A DNA stretch of 64,000 bases, taken from contig JADJYX010000013.1 of NCBI GenBank assembly GCA_016719535.1, forward strand, positions 384,681-448,680. Direction: 5' to 3'. A program made the position numbers and the translations under genes. A model generated the notes under the pieces. The model was given only the letters and a program-made list of their open reading frames with translations. It ran no database searches and was not told the DNA's origin. The DNA is from Rubrivivax sp. (GTDB lineage: Bacteria > Pseudomonadota > Gammaproteobacteria > Burkholderiales > Burkholderiaceae_C). The first letter of the stretch is position 1, and each line of letters begins with the position of its first letter. Below, one piece after another: positions 33,638 through 42,635 of the stretch.

Positions 33638-35221
33638 TCAACCGGCCGCTTTGGCTGCGCCGGCCAGCAGCGCGCGGCAGCTGGCCTGGCGGCCGTCGGC
33701 GGCATCGAGTTGCTTGCACACGGCGTCCAGTTGCGCCTGCAGCCGCCGCAGGCTGGCGGCGCGGCGGCCGTCCTGGTTCCAGGCCTGCAACGCACGCCCG
33801 ATGCGCTGCAGCGAGCCCGCGCTGCGCTTGTAGAAGGCGCCGCTGTCGCGAGCGGCCTCGGTGAAGAGCTGGCGCGCGGTGGCCTCGATGCGCGCCGTCT
33901 GCGCGGGCGCCAGGTCCACCAGCGCCTGCAGGTAGCCGGCGCCCCACTGCAGCCGCGTCGCCGGGCCCTCGCTCTTGTCGAAGGCCTGCGCATACCAGCG
34001 CAGCGCCTCGTCGGTGCGCCCCAGTTTGCGGTGCAGGCTGCCCAGCTGGCTCATCAGGTAGTAGGGCGATACGCTGCGCGTCAGGTTGGCCTGCAGCAGC
34101 GCCTCGCTCTCGGTCCACAGTCCGGCGCGCTCGAGCGCATGGGCCGCAGATGGGATCACCGCCTGGCGCTCGTAGCCGTCGGTGATGCCGCGGTCGGCGG
34201 CGGCGACATGAGCGCGCAGTTCATGCAGCAGCGGCTCGGGCAGGACGGGGCGCAGTTCGCGCCGCGGCAGCTCGACGCGCGCCAGTTCGATGCGCGAGAC
34301 CAGCGCCGACAGGCGGTCGGCGCGCGCCAGGCTGGCGTCGGCTTGCAGGCGGCGCAAGGCCGGGTCGAAGGCCGCCACCCAGGGCTGGCGGGCTTCGGGC
34401 GTATCGGCCAGGGCGCGCACCATCGCCGGCGCCGAGCCGCCGATGACGTCGGCATGCGCCCGCACCTGCGCCGCGTCGGCCAGCACCTGGCGCACGCGCG
34501 CGCGCACGGCATCGTCGGCCTTCAGCCCCTTGCCGTCGTCGCTGGCGGCCACCGCCTTCAGCCACAGCCGGGTGGCGGTTTCCGCCCCGGCCGCTGCGCT
34601 GGCCGGTGCCAGCTGGGCCAGCACGCTGGCGGCATCGGTACCGGCGAGCAGGCTTTCGTCGTCGGTCTCCCAGCTGTAGAAAGCCAGCAGCCGCCACTCG
34701 GCGGCAGCGATCGGCTTGCCGGCACGGGCATCGGCCAGCACGTCCTTCACCGCGCGGCCGTCGGCCAGGCCCAGGCGCAGCAATTCCATCACCTGGGCCG
34801 CCTCGGCCTCGCCCGGCAGGCGGGTCAGCTCGGTGCCGTCGGGCCGGAACAGCACCAGCGTCGGATAGCCGCGCACCTTGAACTGCTGGCCGAGCTTCTG
34901 CGCGCCCGGCCGGTCACCGTCGATGTGCACGGCGACGAAGGACTTGGACAGCGCCGCGAAGTCCTGCCGGTTGAACAGCGTCGCCTTCAGCTGGTTGCAG
35001 GGCGGGCACCAGGTGGCGCCCCAGTACAGCAGCAGCGGCTTGTTGGCGGCGCGGGCGGTGGCGAAGGCGCGGTCGATATCGGCCGGCGCGGCAGCCGGCA
35101 CCCAGGCCACCTGGGTCGAGGGCAGCTTGACGGCGGCCCCGGCCGGCGCGCCGAGGGCCAGCGCGGCGGCCAGCGTCAGGGCCCCGAGGGCCTGCAGAGT
35201 GAGCTTGCGCATGCCCGGCAT
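33638..35221 (-). CDS. Periplasmic thioredoxin-fold protein with long helical C-terminal domain
   Basis: A 527-residue exported protein. A signal peptide (to about residue 30) is followed by a thioredoxin domain with WCPPC (Cys72 and Cys75) and cis-Pro in VRGYPTLVLF. The remaining 350 residues are helical with TPR-like segments (SMDEALRWYAQAFDKSEG-type). The long domain is unusual for thioredoxins and suggests a dedicated partner. GGCGGA in front favours the ATG at 35221; another ATG lies three codons later. Confidence 0.85.
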   Translation of the reverse strand: MPGMRKLTLQALGALTLAAALALGAPAGAAVKLPSTQVAWVPAAAPADIDRAFATARAANKPLLLYWGATWCPPCNQLKATLFNRQDFAALSKSFVAVHIDGDRPGAQKLGQQFKVRGYPTLVLFRPDGTELTRLPGEAEAAQVMELLRLGLADGRAVKDVLADARAGKPIAAAEWRLLAFYSWETDDESLLAGTDAASVLAQLAPASAAAGAETATRLWLKAVAASDDGKGLKADDAVRARVRQVLADAAQVRAHADVIGGSAPAMVRALADTPEARQPWVAAFDPALRRLQADASLARADRLSALVSRIELARVELPRRELRPVLPEPLLHELRAHVAAADRGITDGYERQAVIPSAAHALERAGLWTESEALLQANLTRSVSPYYLMSQLGSLHRKLGRTDEALRWYAQAFDKSEGPATRLQWGAGYLQALVDLAPAQTARIEATARQLFTEAARDSGAFYKRSAGSLQRIGRALQAWNQDGRRAASLRRLQAQLDAVCKQLDAADGRQASCRALLAGAAKAAG

Positions 35222-35259
35222 TGTGAATCGTCCGCCGCGGCCCCGCCGGCGCCGACCCG

Positions 35260-35541
35260 TCAGGCCTCCACCTTCACCCCCTTCCAGAAGGCCATCCGCC
35301 CCTTGATGCTGGCGGCGGCTTCCTTCGGGTCGGGGTAGAACCACACGGCATCGGGGTTGGCGTCACCGTCGACGAAGAGCGTGTGGTAGCTCGCCTGCCC
35401 CTTCCACGAACACATGGTCTTGGTATTGCTGGGCAGCAGGTAGTCCTTCTTGACCGATTCGGCCGGGAAATAGTGGTTGCCTTCCACCACCACGGTGTCG
35501 TCGCTCTCGGCCACCACGGTGCCGTTCCAGATTGCCTTCAT
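35260..35541 (-). CDS. DUF427 domain protein
   Basis: A compact 93-residue protein with the DUF427 pattern: KAIWNGTVVAESDDTVVVEG, YFPAESV, STKTMCSWKGQASY-like core (here TKTMCSWKGQASYHTL) and WFYPDPKEAA. The family folds as a small beta barrel; its biochemical role is not established. AAGGAG lies 8 nt before the ATG, a strong ribosome-binding site. It is divergent to the pirin gene. Confidence 0.88.
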   Translation of the reverse strand: MKAIWNGTVVAESDDTVVVEGNHYFPAESVKKDYLLPSNTKTMCSWKGQASYHTLFVDGDANPDAVWFYPDPKEAAASIKGRMAFWKGVKVEA

Positions 35542-35634
35542 CGCACATGCTCCTTGTCGTTCGGGGCGCGATTTGAACGCAGCGTGCAGCCCCGTGCAAC
35601 GCAGGGTGCACGGGCCGTGGCTACAGTGCTCGGC

Positions 35635-36516
35635 ATGGAACAAGCCCCAGCCACCACCCCGTCGGCCGCCACCGTCACCCGACCCCGCTCCGTCGAACGA
35701 CTGGTGCAGGGCCGCGCCACCAGCGACGGCGCCGGCGTCAAGCTCACGCGCGTGCTGACGCAGGACCTGCAGCGCCGGCTCGACCCCTTCCTGATGCTGG
35801 ATGCCTTCGGTTCCGACAGCCGAGACGACTATATCGGCGGCTTCCCCGACCACCCGCACCGCGGTTTCGAGACCATCACCTACATGCTCGAAGGCCGCAT
35901 GCGCCACCGCGACAGCGCGGGCAACGAAGGCCTGCTGGTGCCCGGCGGCGTGCAGTGGATGACCGCCGGCCGCGGCGTCATCCACAGCGAGATGCCCGAG
36001 CAGGAAGATGGCCGCATGGAAGGCTTCCAGCTCTGGCTCAACCTGCCGGCGCGCGACAAGCTGTGCGCACCCTGGTACCGCGACATCGGATCGGCCGAGA
36101 TCCCCGAGTGGCACGGTGACGGCGTCATCGCCCGCGTGATCGCCGGCCAGACGCACGGCGTGCGCGCCCTGGTGCAGCGCGAGGCCACGCAGCCGCTGTA
36201 CCTCGACCTGCACCTCGCTGCCGGCGCCCGCTTCGAGCAGCCGCTGCCCGCTGCGCACAACGCCTTCGTCTACGTCTACCGCGGTGACCTGCAGCTCGGC
36301 GGTCAGGCCGTGCGGCCCCCGTGCATGGCCATCCTGGCCAACGAGGCCGGCAGCGACGGCATCGTGCTGCAGGCCGGCGCCGCGGGCGCGCGGGCGATCC
36401 TGGTCGCCGGCCGCCCGCTGCGCGAACCGATCGCTCAACACGGCCCGTTCGTGATGAATTCCAGTGCCGAGATCTTCCAGGCGGTGGAAGACTTCCGCGC
36501 CGGCCGCCTGGCCTGA
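35635..36516 (+). CDS. Pirin-family cupin protein
   Basis: A 293-residue bicupin. The N-terminal cupin has the pirin signature FPDHPHRGFETITYMLEG with the metal-binding histidines, then GGVQWMTAGRGVIHSEMP. Some bacterial pirins act as quercetin dioxygenases, others regulate metabolic enzymes. TACAGT (35622-35627) lies 7 nt ahead of the ATG, suggesting a leaderless transcript. Confidence 0.93.
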   Translation: MEQAPATTPSAATVTRPRSVERLVQGRATSDGAGVKLTRVLTQDLQRRLDPFLMLDAFGSDSRDDYIGGFPDHPHRGFETITYMLEGRMRHRDSAGNEGLLVPGGVQWMTAGRGVIHSEMPEQEDGRMEGFQLWLNLPARDKLCAPWYRDIGSAEIPEWHGDGVIARVIAGQTHGVRALVQREATQPLYLDLHLAAGARFEQPLPAAHNAFVYVYRGDLQLGGQAVRPPCMAILANEAGSDGIVLQAGAAGARAILVAGRPLREPIAQHGPFVMNSSAEIFQAVEDFRAGRLA

Positions 36517-36523
36517 CCGGTCG

Positions 36524-36772
36524 TCACACGCCGACAGCCTCGGGCGCGACCAGCATCTGCACCGCCAGTTCCAGCGACACGCTGGCGTGCTCGGTCACCG
36601 CCAGGCCCTGGCGCAGGTCGAGGCTGGAATCGAACCAGCCGCAACCCCAGGGTTTCTCGGGCTCGACCGGCAGTTCGCCGTCGGCGCCTTCGAGCCGCGG
36701 GCTCGCGGCATGTTGGCGCGGCACCGTCTCGCGACACCACCCTGGGCTCAGGCGTATCCACCACCGATGCAT
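36524..36772 (-). CDS. Small conserved hypothetical protein
   Basis: An 82-residue protein ending in GCGWFDSSLDLRQGLAVTEH followed by a hydrophobic tail. The GCGWFDSS..L..GL.VTEH pattern is one I associate with small uncharacterised Burkholderiales proteins. The ATG at 36772 has GGGAG 7 nt upstream, which decides the start; an upstream in-frame ATG at 36886 would extend into repeat DNA. No function is suggested. Confidence 0.6.
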   Translation of the reverse strand: MHRWWIRLSPGWCRETVPRQHAASPRLEGADGELPVEPEKPWGCGWFDSSLDLRQGLAVTEHASVSLELAVQMLVAPEAVGV

Positions 36773-36845
36773 CTCGCTGCTCCCGCGGCCCGTGAACACC
36801 CGGGCCATGGCCGAGATGGTCGCGACGGCAGCCCTGCAGGGCCAT

Positions 36846-36905
36846 CGCCCCGAGGTCGGCTTGGCGAGGGCCCCCGTTGGCAGCACCCCCTTGCGGGGGG
36901 CCGCG
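36846..36905. repeat. Partial C-run/G-run palindromic repeat at the GST gene end
   Basis: The stretch contains CACCCCCTTGCGGGGGG (36879-36899 region), closely like the middle hairpin of the element inserted in recG. It sits directly after the GST stop codon and may also act as a terminator. The match covers only part of the recG element. Confidence 0.4.
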
Positions 36906-37526
36906 TCAGGCCTGCGGCGGCGCCGTGTCGACGAAGCTGGGGCGCGTGCTCAGCTTGTCGTGCAGCTTCTTCAGGTTGGGGTAAGGCGTGCGCCAGTCGA
37001 CCTGCTGCGCCAGGCGGAAGTCCAGGTAGCCCAGCGCGCAGCCGACGGCGACGTCGGCCAGCGTGAGGTGGTTGCCCGCGCACCAGGGCTTGTCGCCCAG
37101 GCCCTGGCTCATCGACTTCAAGGCCGCCTGCACGCGCGACATCTGGCGCTCGATCCAGGCGGGGCAGCGCTGCTCGGCACTGCGGCCGGACCAGGTCTGC
37201 TCCAGCCGGGCGGCGACGGCCGCGTCCAGCGCGCCGTCGGCCAGCGCCTCCCAGGTGCGCACCTCGGTGCGCTCGCGGCCCGACGGCGGGATCAGCTTGC
37301 CCACCGGCGACAGGGTGTCGAGGTATTCGACGATGACGCGCGAATCGAATACCGCCTCGCCACCTTCCATCACCAGGCAGGGCACCTTGCCCAGCGGGTT
37401 GGCGGCCAGCACCGCGTCACTGCCCCAGGGGTCCTCGAGCACGAGCTGGAAGTCGAGCTTCTTCTCGGCCATCACGACGCGCACCTTGCGCACGTAGGGA
37501 CTGGTCAGAGAACCGATCAATTTCAT
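36906..37526 (-). CDS. Glutathione S-transferase family protein
   Basis: A 206-residue GST: thioredoxin-like N-terminal domain with LIGSLTSPYVRKVRVVMAEK (Ser in the glutathione-activating position), NPLGKVPCLVM with cis-Pro, FDSRVIVEYLD (gamma-Glu binding), and an all-helical C-terminal domain with LTLADVAVGCALGYLD. Resembles the YibF-type GSTs. Physiological substrate unknown. Confidence 0.92.
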   Translation of the reverse strand: MKLIGSLTSPYVRKVRVVMAEKKLDFQLVLEDPWGSDAVLAANPLGKVPCLVMEGGEAVFDSRVIVEYLDTLSPVGKLIPPSGRERTEVRTWEALADGALDAAVAARLEQTWSGRSAEQRCPAWIERQMSRVQAALKSMSQGLGDKPWCAGNHLTLADVAVGCALGYLDFRLAQQVDWRTPYPNLKKLHDKLSTRPSFVDTAPPQA

Positions 37527-37613
37527 GGGGTGGAGGGCCGCCCGGAGGCACCGCGCTGTCGAAACCCATTCTAGCCAGCCACCCTCCGCGCCACCGGCGG
37601 CCGGGCGCCGCGC

Positions 37614-39308
37614 TCACTGCAGCCACTGCACAGGCCGGCGGGCCTCGACCCAGCTTTCGTAGCGCGCCGCGAACTGCGTCTCGATGCGGTTGCGCTTGAC
37701 CTTGAAGGTCGGCGTGACGAGGTCGTTGTCCACCGTCCAGGGGTCGGTGGTCAGCACCAGGCATTCGAGCTGTTCGTGCGGGTCCAGGCCCTGGTTGACG
37801 GCCTGCAGGTGCTGCGCCAGCGCCGCCTCCAGCGACGCCCGGCCACCGCCGAGGGCCTGCCGGGTGGCCTCGGCATTGAGCATCACCAGCGCCAGCGGCT
37901 GGCCGAGGTTGGCGCCGGTCACGCAACAGGCCTCGATGGCAGCATGCATCACCAGCCGGTCCTCGATCGGCGCCGGCGCCACATATTTGCCCTTGCTGGT
38001 CTTGAAGAGATCCTTCACGCGGCCGGTGATGCGCAGGTTGCCTTCGGCGTCGAGCGCGCCCTTGTCGCCGGTCTTCAGCCAGCCATCGTCGGTGAAGGTC
38101 TCGCGCGTCAGCGCCGGCTCGCGGTAGTAGCCCAGCATCAGGCAGGGCGCCTTCACCTGGATCTCGCTGCTCAGCGGGTCGAGCCGGCACTGCACGCCGT
38201 CATAGGGCAGGCCGACAGTGCCGGGCCGCTGCCGGCCCGGCAGGGTGGCGTGGCTGATGCCGCAGTTTTCGGTCATGCCGTAGACCTCGATCAGGTCCAG
38301 CCCCAGCCTTGCATACCAGCGCAGCAGGTCCGGCGGCATCGGCGCGGCGCCGCCGGCGGCAAACTGGCAGTCCTGCAGGCCGAGCGCGCCGAGGATCTTG
38401 CGCCGCACGATGCCGCGCAGCAGGGGGATCTTCAGCAGCCGCTCGAGCCTGGCCGGCGGCATCTTCGCGTGGATGCCCTGCTGGAACTTGACCCACAGCC
38501 GCGGCACCGAGAAGAAGACCGTCGGCCGCGCGCGCTGCAGGTCGGCGGTGAAGGTCTCCAGGCTCTCGGCAAAGAAGACATGCATGCCGGTGGCCAGCAG
38601 GCCATGCTCGACCAGCGTGCGCTCGGCCACGTGCGACAGCGGCAGGTAGCTCAGCATGCGGGCGCTCTGGTTGATCGCCGGCACGCGCTTCAGGCCCGAG
38701 CGCACGCCCCAGGCGAAGGTGCCGAAGCTGTGCATCACCCCCTTGGGGGCGCCGGTGGTGCCCGACGTATACATGATGGTGGCCAGCTCATCGGCCGGCC
38801 GCACCGGTTCGCCGGGCAGCGGCGCTGTGGTGGCGACGATGTCGTCCCAGCCCGGGTAAGCCTGGCGCGCGCTCTCGGGCGCCAGCGGGTGGGCGATGCA
38901 GGGCAGCCCCGCGGGCACGCCGGCGCGCATGGCCTCCCAGCCGTCGAGCTTGCCCACGAACAGCAGCCGGGCGCCGCTGTGGTCCAGGATCTGGCGCACG
39001 GTGCCCGCCGCCAGCGTGGGGTACAGCGGCACCGAGACATGCCCGGCCATCCAGATGGCGAAATCGCACAGCAGCCAGTGCGCGGTGTTCTTCGACAGGA
39101 TGGCGATGTTCGAGCCCGGCTCGAACCCCAGGCCCTGCAGGTGCGCGGCCATGCGGCGCACCGCGTCCATCACCTCGCGCCAGGTGAAATGGCGGAGCTG
39201 GCCGCCGCCCAGCGGCTGCGTCAGCACGACCTGGTCGGGCGCGCTGCGTTCCCAGTGATACAGGCGCTGCAGCGCCAGGGCTTCGGCGGGAACGATGGGA
39301 TCGGCCAT
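37614..39308 (-). CDS. Long-chain fatty acid--CoA ligase/AMP-binding synthetase
   Basis: A 564-residue ANL-superfamily enzyme. Motifs: ATP loop TIMYTSGTTGAPKGVMHSF, VYGMTENCG, GWLKTGDKGALDAEGNLRITG and KDLFKTSKGKYVAPAPIED, the FAA1/long-chain acyl-CoA synthetase style. It would activate fatty acids to acyl-CoA via acyl-AMP. The start MADPIVPAEAL at 39308 is preferred; an in-frame ATG six codons upstream is possible. Chain length cannot be deduced. Confidence 0.92.
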   Translation of the reverse strand: MADPIVPAEALALQRLYHWERSAPDQVVLTQPLGGGQLRHFTWREVMDAVRRMAAHLQGLGFEPGSNIAILSKNTAHWLLCDFAIWMAGHVSVPLYPTLAAGTVRQILDHSGARLLFVGKLDGWEAMRAGVPAGLPCIAHPLAPESARQAYPGWDDIVATTAPLPGEPVRPADELATIMYTSGTTGAPKGVMHSFGTFAWGVRSGLKRVPAINQSARMLSYLPLSHVAERTLVEHGLLATGMHVFFAESLETFTADLQRARPTVFFSVPRLWVKFQQGIHAKMPPARLERLLKIPLLRGIVRRKILGALGLQDCQFAAGGAAPMPPDLLRWYARLGLDLIEVYGMTENCGISHATLPGRQRPGTVGLPYDGVQCRLDPLSSEIQVKAPCLMLGYYREPALTRETFTDDGWLKTGDKGALDAEGNLRITGRVKDLFKTSKGKYVAPAPIEDRLVMHAAIEACCVTGANLGQPLALVMLNAEATRQALGGGRASLEAALAQHLQAVNQGLDPHEQLECLVLTTDPWTVDNDLVTPTFKVKRNRIETQFAARYESWVEARRPVQWLQ

Positions 39309-39393
39309 GATGGCCAGCCTAGTCAAGCCACGGGGGCGGCGCCAGCGGGCTTGCCAGAAGCGGGAAAACGCCGAATGTCTCGGCGGGCGCCGT

Positions 39394-40218
39394 TCAGGCG
39401 GCGCGTTGCCGCTCGTGCGACTGCAGCACCTCGGCCTCGAGCTGCCGCGCCGCGCGCAGCGCCAGCGTGGGGTCGAGGTCGGCCTTGGGCGCCAGTTCGG
39501 CGGCCACGGCGTCGAGCGCCTCGGGGCGGTCCATCAGTGCGCCGATGATCGCCGACAGCGCCGGGATCGCGCGCCGCGTCAGCGCCGGCGGAAAGTCCAG
39601 TGTCGCCTGCACGGCCACGTGGTGGCGCACGCTGGCCACCGCGGTGGCGGCCAGGCCCCAGCTTTCGCACAGCGCGGCGCCCAGCGCGTCGTGGCTGACG
39701 CCGAAGCCGGTGTGCTCCAGCGTCTGCAGTTCGGTGTCGCTGGAGGCGGCGCGCAGCATGGCGCGGTAGTGGTCGGCGGCATGGCGGAACAGCACCGCCT
39801 TGCCGCATTCCTCGAACAGCCCGGCCGAGTGCGCCGCCCAGGCGTCGAGCGCCATGCGCTGCGCCAGCCGGCCCATCAGCATGCCGCGCAGGCCGGCGCG
39901 CTGCCACAGCGGCTCGAGTTCGGCCGCCGGCGGAAAGGCCGCGCGCAAGCCCATCTCGAAGGTGATGCCGGCGACCTCGCGCATGCCCAGGTAGGTGATG
40001 GCCTGCTGCACGCTCTGCACACGGCCCTTCAGCCCGTACAGCGACGAGTTGACCGCCTTCAGCACGGCAGCCGCCAGCGCCATGTCGGATTCGATCAGCT
40101 GCGAGATCGCCGCCAGGTTGAGGTCGTCCTCGGCCATCAGCAGCGACAGCTTGACCAGGCTGTCGGGCTGCGCCGGGATCGAGATGTCGAGCGAGCGGAG
40201 TTCGGGGTTGACGGACAT
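39394..40218 (-). CDS. HDOD domain signalling protein
   Basis: A 274-residue protein made almost entirely of an HDOD domain: ISIPAQPDSLVKLSLLMAED, ESDMALAAAVLKAVNSSLYG, QQAITYLGMREVAGI and HTGFGVSHDALGAALCESWG. HDOD proteins are catalytically inactive relatives of HD-GYP used in signalling, often in motility and chemotaxis regulation. GAGGGG lies upstream of the ATG at 40218; an in-frame ATG at 40287 is the alternative. A strong minus-strand terminator lies 160 bp upstream, so it must have its own promoter or depend on readthrough. Confidence 0.85.
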   Translation of the reverse strand: MSVNPELRSLDISIPAQPDSLVKLSLLMAEDDLNLAAISQLIESDMALAAAVLKAVNSSLYGLKGRVQSVQQAITYLGMREVAGITFEMGLRAAFPPAAELEPLWQRAGLRGMLMGRLAQRMALDAWAAHSAGLFEECGKAVLFRHAADHYRAMLRAASSDTELQTLEHTGFGVSHDALGAALCESWGLAATAVASVRHHVAVQATLDFPPALTRRAIPALSAIIGALMDRPEALDAVAAELAPKADLDPTLALRAARQLEAEVLQSHERQRAA

Positions 40219-40646
40219 GGTGCTGGCGCGCAAGCGCCCCTCGCGGATGAGCCGGGGCCCGGTGGCGGGATCGATGGGCCCGGTCATCGTAGGCCGCAGT
40301 GATCGCCTCCAAGGCGGCATGTGGGCGGTGGATGGCCGCCAGATCCGGCCTTCGGCCACCGATGAGCGCCGAGGCGGGCACAAAAAAGGCGCCAGCCGCA
40401 AGCGGCAAGGCGCCTTCAAACCCGGCGTGACCCGCACGCCGGCAGTTGCTGCAGGGTGGGTCAGCGGGCCATGCTGTCGTTGGCCATGACGGCTGTGTCT
40501 GTGTCTCCTCGATCCCCCGTCCAGACGCGCGGCCACGAGGGCCGGCGTTGCGAGTGGGCGCACTGTAGTCACGCCCCGCGCGCAGAACATCCGGACTTTC
40601 CCGCCGCCGGCAGCACCCGTCTGCAGCTGTCGATGCCCCAGCCGGG
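40219..40646. other. Non-coding stretch holding a possible small transcript
   Basis: No conventional gene. On the minus strand a TACAGT -10-like element (40567-40562) is followed by GAGGAG (40510-40505), an eight-codon frame MANDSMAR (40487-40461) and a strong terminator (40416-40382). This layout fits a small RNA of about 170 nt or a leader-peptide/attenuator region upstream of the HDOD gene. The rest shows nothing recognisable. Confidence 0.4.
40382..40416 (-). terminator. Intrinsic terminator, minus strand
   Basis: AAGGCGCC (40386-40393) pairs with GGCGCCTT (40409-40416), with an inner GCCGC/GCGGC pair; read on the minus strand it is followed by six Ts. It ends transcription coming from the GMC oxidoreductase side or from the putative small transcript. 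Confidence 0.85.
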
Positions 40647-42314
40647 TCAGCTTTCAGCGAGCACCCACTCCGCGGCCCGCTCAGCGATCATCAGCGTCGG
40701 CGAGTTGGTATTGCCGCTGGTGATGGTCGGCATCACGCTCGCGTCGACGATGCGCAGGCCGGCCACGCCGCGCACGCGCAGCCGGCTGTCCACCACCGCC
40801 TCGGGGTCGTCGTCGCGCCCCATGCGGCAGGTGCCGACGGGGTGGAAGATGGTGGTGCCGATGTCGCCGGCCAGGCGCGCCAGTTCGTCCTCGGACTGAA
40901 ACTGGATGCCGGGCTTGATCTCGCGCGGCTGGTAGCGCGCCAGCGCCGGCATCGCCACGATGCGGCGCGTCAACTGCAGCGAATCGGCCGCCACGCGCCG
41001 GTCGGCCGGCGTCGACAAATAGTTGGCCATGATGCGCGGCGCGTCTTCGGGCCGAGGTGAGCGCACGCGCACATGGCCGCGTGCGGTTGGGTTCAGGTTG
41101 CACACGCTGGCCGTGAAGGCGTTGAAGCGGTGCAGCGGCTCGCCGAACGCGTCCAGCGACAGCGGCTGCACGTGGTACTGCACATTCGGCCAGCGGTGGC
41201 GGTCGGACGAGCGCGTGAAGGCACCCAGCTGCGACGGCGACATGCTCATCGGCCCGCTGCGCAGCAGCAGGTATTCGAGGCCGATCATCGCCTGGCCCCA
41301 GAGGGAATTCGCCGTCGCATTGAGCGTCTTCACGCCCTCGACGCCGAACACCGCGCGGATCTGCAGGTGGTCCTGCAGGTTTTCGCCAACCCCGGGGTGG
41401 ACCAGACGCGGCGCGATGCCGGCAGCCTGCAGCAGCGGCGCCGGCCCGATGCCCGACAGCTGCAGGATCTGCGGCGTGCCGATGGCACCGGCGCACAGGA
41501 TCACCGCCTTGCGGCAGCACCACTGCTGGGGTGCACCGCCGCCGGCGGCGGGCACGACCTCGATGCCGCGGGCGCGCAGCGCCTCGTCACCGCCCTCCCC
41601 CAGCAGCAGCCGCGCCGTCTGCCAGCCGGTGCGCACTTCGAGGTTGGGCCGCTTCATTGCCGGCCGCAGGAAGGCCTTGGTCGCGTTCCAGCGCACACCG
41701 CGGCGCTGGTTGACCTCGAAATAGCCCACGCCCTCGTTGTTGCCGGTGTTGAAATCCTCGGTCGCCGGCACGCCGGCCTGCTGCGCCGCGGCGGCAAAGG
41801 CATCCAGGATCTCCCAGCTCAGCCGCTGGCGCTCGACACGCCACTCGCCGCCCTGGCGCTGGCCGCTGGGGTCGAAGCCGGGTGCGCCGTGCAGCGCATC
41901 GGGCCCGCGCCAGTGATCCTCGTGGCGCTTGAAATACGGCACGCAGAAGTCCCAGCGCCAGCGGGCATCGCCTGTCAGCTCGGCCCAGTGGTCGTAGTCG
42001 CGCGACTGGCCGCGCATGTAGATCATGCCGTTGATGCTGGAACAGCCCCCCAGCACCTTGCCGCGCGGGTAGCGCAGCGTGCGGCCGTTGAGGCCGGGGT
42101 CGGCCTCGGTCTGGTACAGCCAGTCGGTGCGCGGGTTGCCGATGCAATACAGGTAACCGACCGGAATGTGGATCCAGTGGTAGTCGTCGTCGCCGCCGGC
42201 CTCGACCAGCAGCACGCGCTGCCGGCGGTCGGCGCTCAGCCGGTTGGCCATCAGGCAGCCGGCGGTGCCGGCGCCAACGACGATGTAGTCCCAGCTCGTT
42301 TCGTCCACGGTCAT
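40647..42314 (-). CDS. GMC-family FAD oxidoreductase (choline/alcohol dehydrogenase-like)
   Basis: A 555-residue flavoprotein: N-terminal ADP-binding IVVGAGTAGCLMANRLS, GMC signature 1 YPRGKVLGGCSSINGMIYMRG, signature 2 GAIGTPQILQLSGIGP, and C-terminal catalytic His-His/Asn region with FHPVGTCRMG and NTNSPTLMIAERAAEW. The family oxidises alcohols to aldehydes; BetA-like choline dehydrogenase or an aliphatic alcohol dehydrogenase are both possible. No bet genes adjoin. Confidence 0.92.
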   Translation of the reverse strand: MTVDETSWDYIVVGAGTAGCLMANRLSADRRQRVLLVEAGGDDDYHWIHIPVGYLYCIGNPRTDWLYQTEADPGLNGRTLRYPRGKVLGGCSSINGMIYMRGQSRDYDHWAELTGDARWRWDFCVPYFKRHEDHWRGPDALHGAPGFDPSGQRQGGEWRVERQRLSWEILDAFAAAAQQAGVPATEDFNTGNNEGVGYFEVNQRRGVRWNATKAFLRPAMKRPNLEVRTGWQTARLLLGEGGDEALRARGIEVVPAAGGGAPQQWCCRKAVILCAGAIGTPQILQLSGIGPAPLLQAAGIAPRLVHPGVGENLQDHLQIRAVFGVEGVKTLNATANSLWGQAMIGLEYLLLRSGPMSMSPSQLGAFTRSSDRHRWPNVQYHVQPLSLDAFGEPLHRFNAFTASVCNLNPTARGHVRVRSPRPEDAPRIMANYLSTPADRRVAADSLQLTRRIVAMPALARYQPREIKPGIQFQSEDELARLAGDIGTTIFHPVGTCRMGRDDDPEAVVDSRLRVRGVAGLRIVDASVMPTITSGNTNSPTLMIAERAAEWVLAES

Positions 42315-42635
42315 CGGCGGCTGCGGGCCGCCAGGGGTTGGTCGCGGTATGTCATGCCGGCTCCGATGCTGGCACCACGGATGCCGCTGGCGAGAGCGGG
42401 CTTGTGCGCATGTCCGGCGCCGGGGCCAAGGCAGCGCCTGCCGGCATGCCGTCCGTTCACGGGTTTACCCGGGGCGCGACAAAACAACACTTGACGACGG
42501 AGCACTTTACGGGCACGCATCGTCGGCGCTTTAATAGGGAGTCTGTGTCTGGATGCCGCGCCTTTCGCCTTACAAAGGTCACGCAGGGTTGAAGCTCCAC
42601 ATGGTTCTTTCGCTACTTTGTTGAGGGCTTCCCCC
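42315..42635. other. Intergenic region with promoter and leader of the RRM protein gene
   Basis: About 320 bp without a gene between divergent starts. The right third holds the promoter described at 42506-42535 and a leader of about 95 nt with a small CCTTT/AAAGG hairpin. Leaders of this length are common for cold-induced RNA-binding protein genes. The left part, GC-rich and lacking ORFs with good starts, shows nothing further. Confidence 0.5.
42506..42535 (+). promoter_or_regulatory. sigma-70-like promoter of the RRM protein gene
   Basis: TTTACG (42506-42511) and TTTAAT (42530-42535) are separated by 18 bp, close to -35/-10 consensus. It is about 100 bp before the GTG start. Confidence 0.6.

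Noticed and set aside
30796..33993. 1065-codon antisense frame opposite prsT
   Set aside because: No family character; mirrors repetitive TPR codons of prsT. The same reasoning rejects the long frame opposite the TRAP permease (10846-12696).
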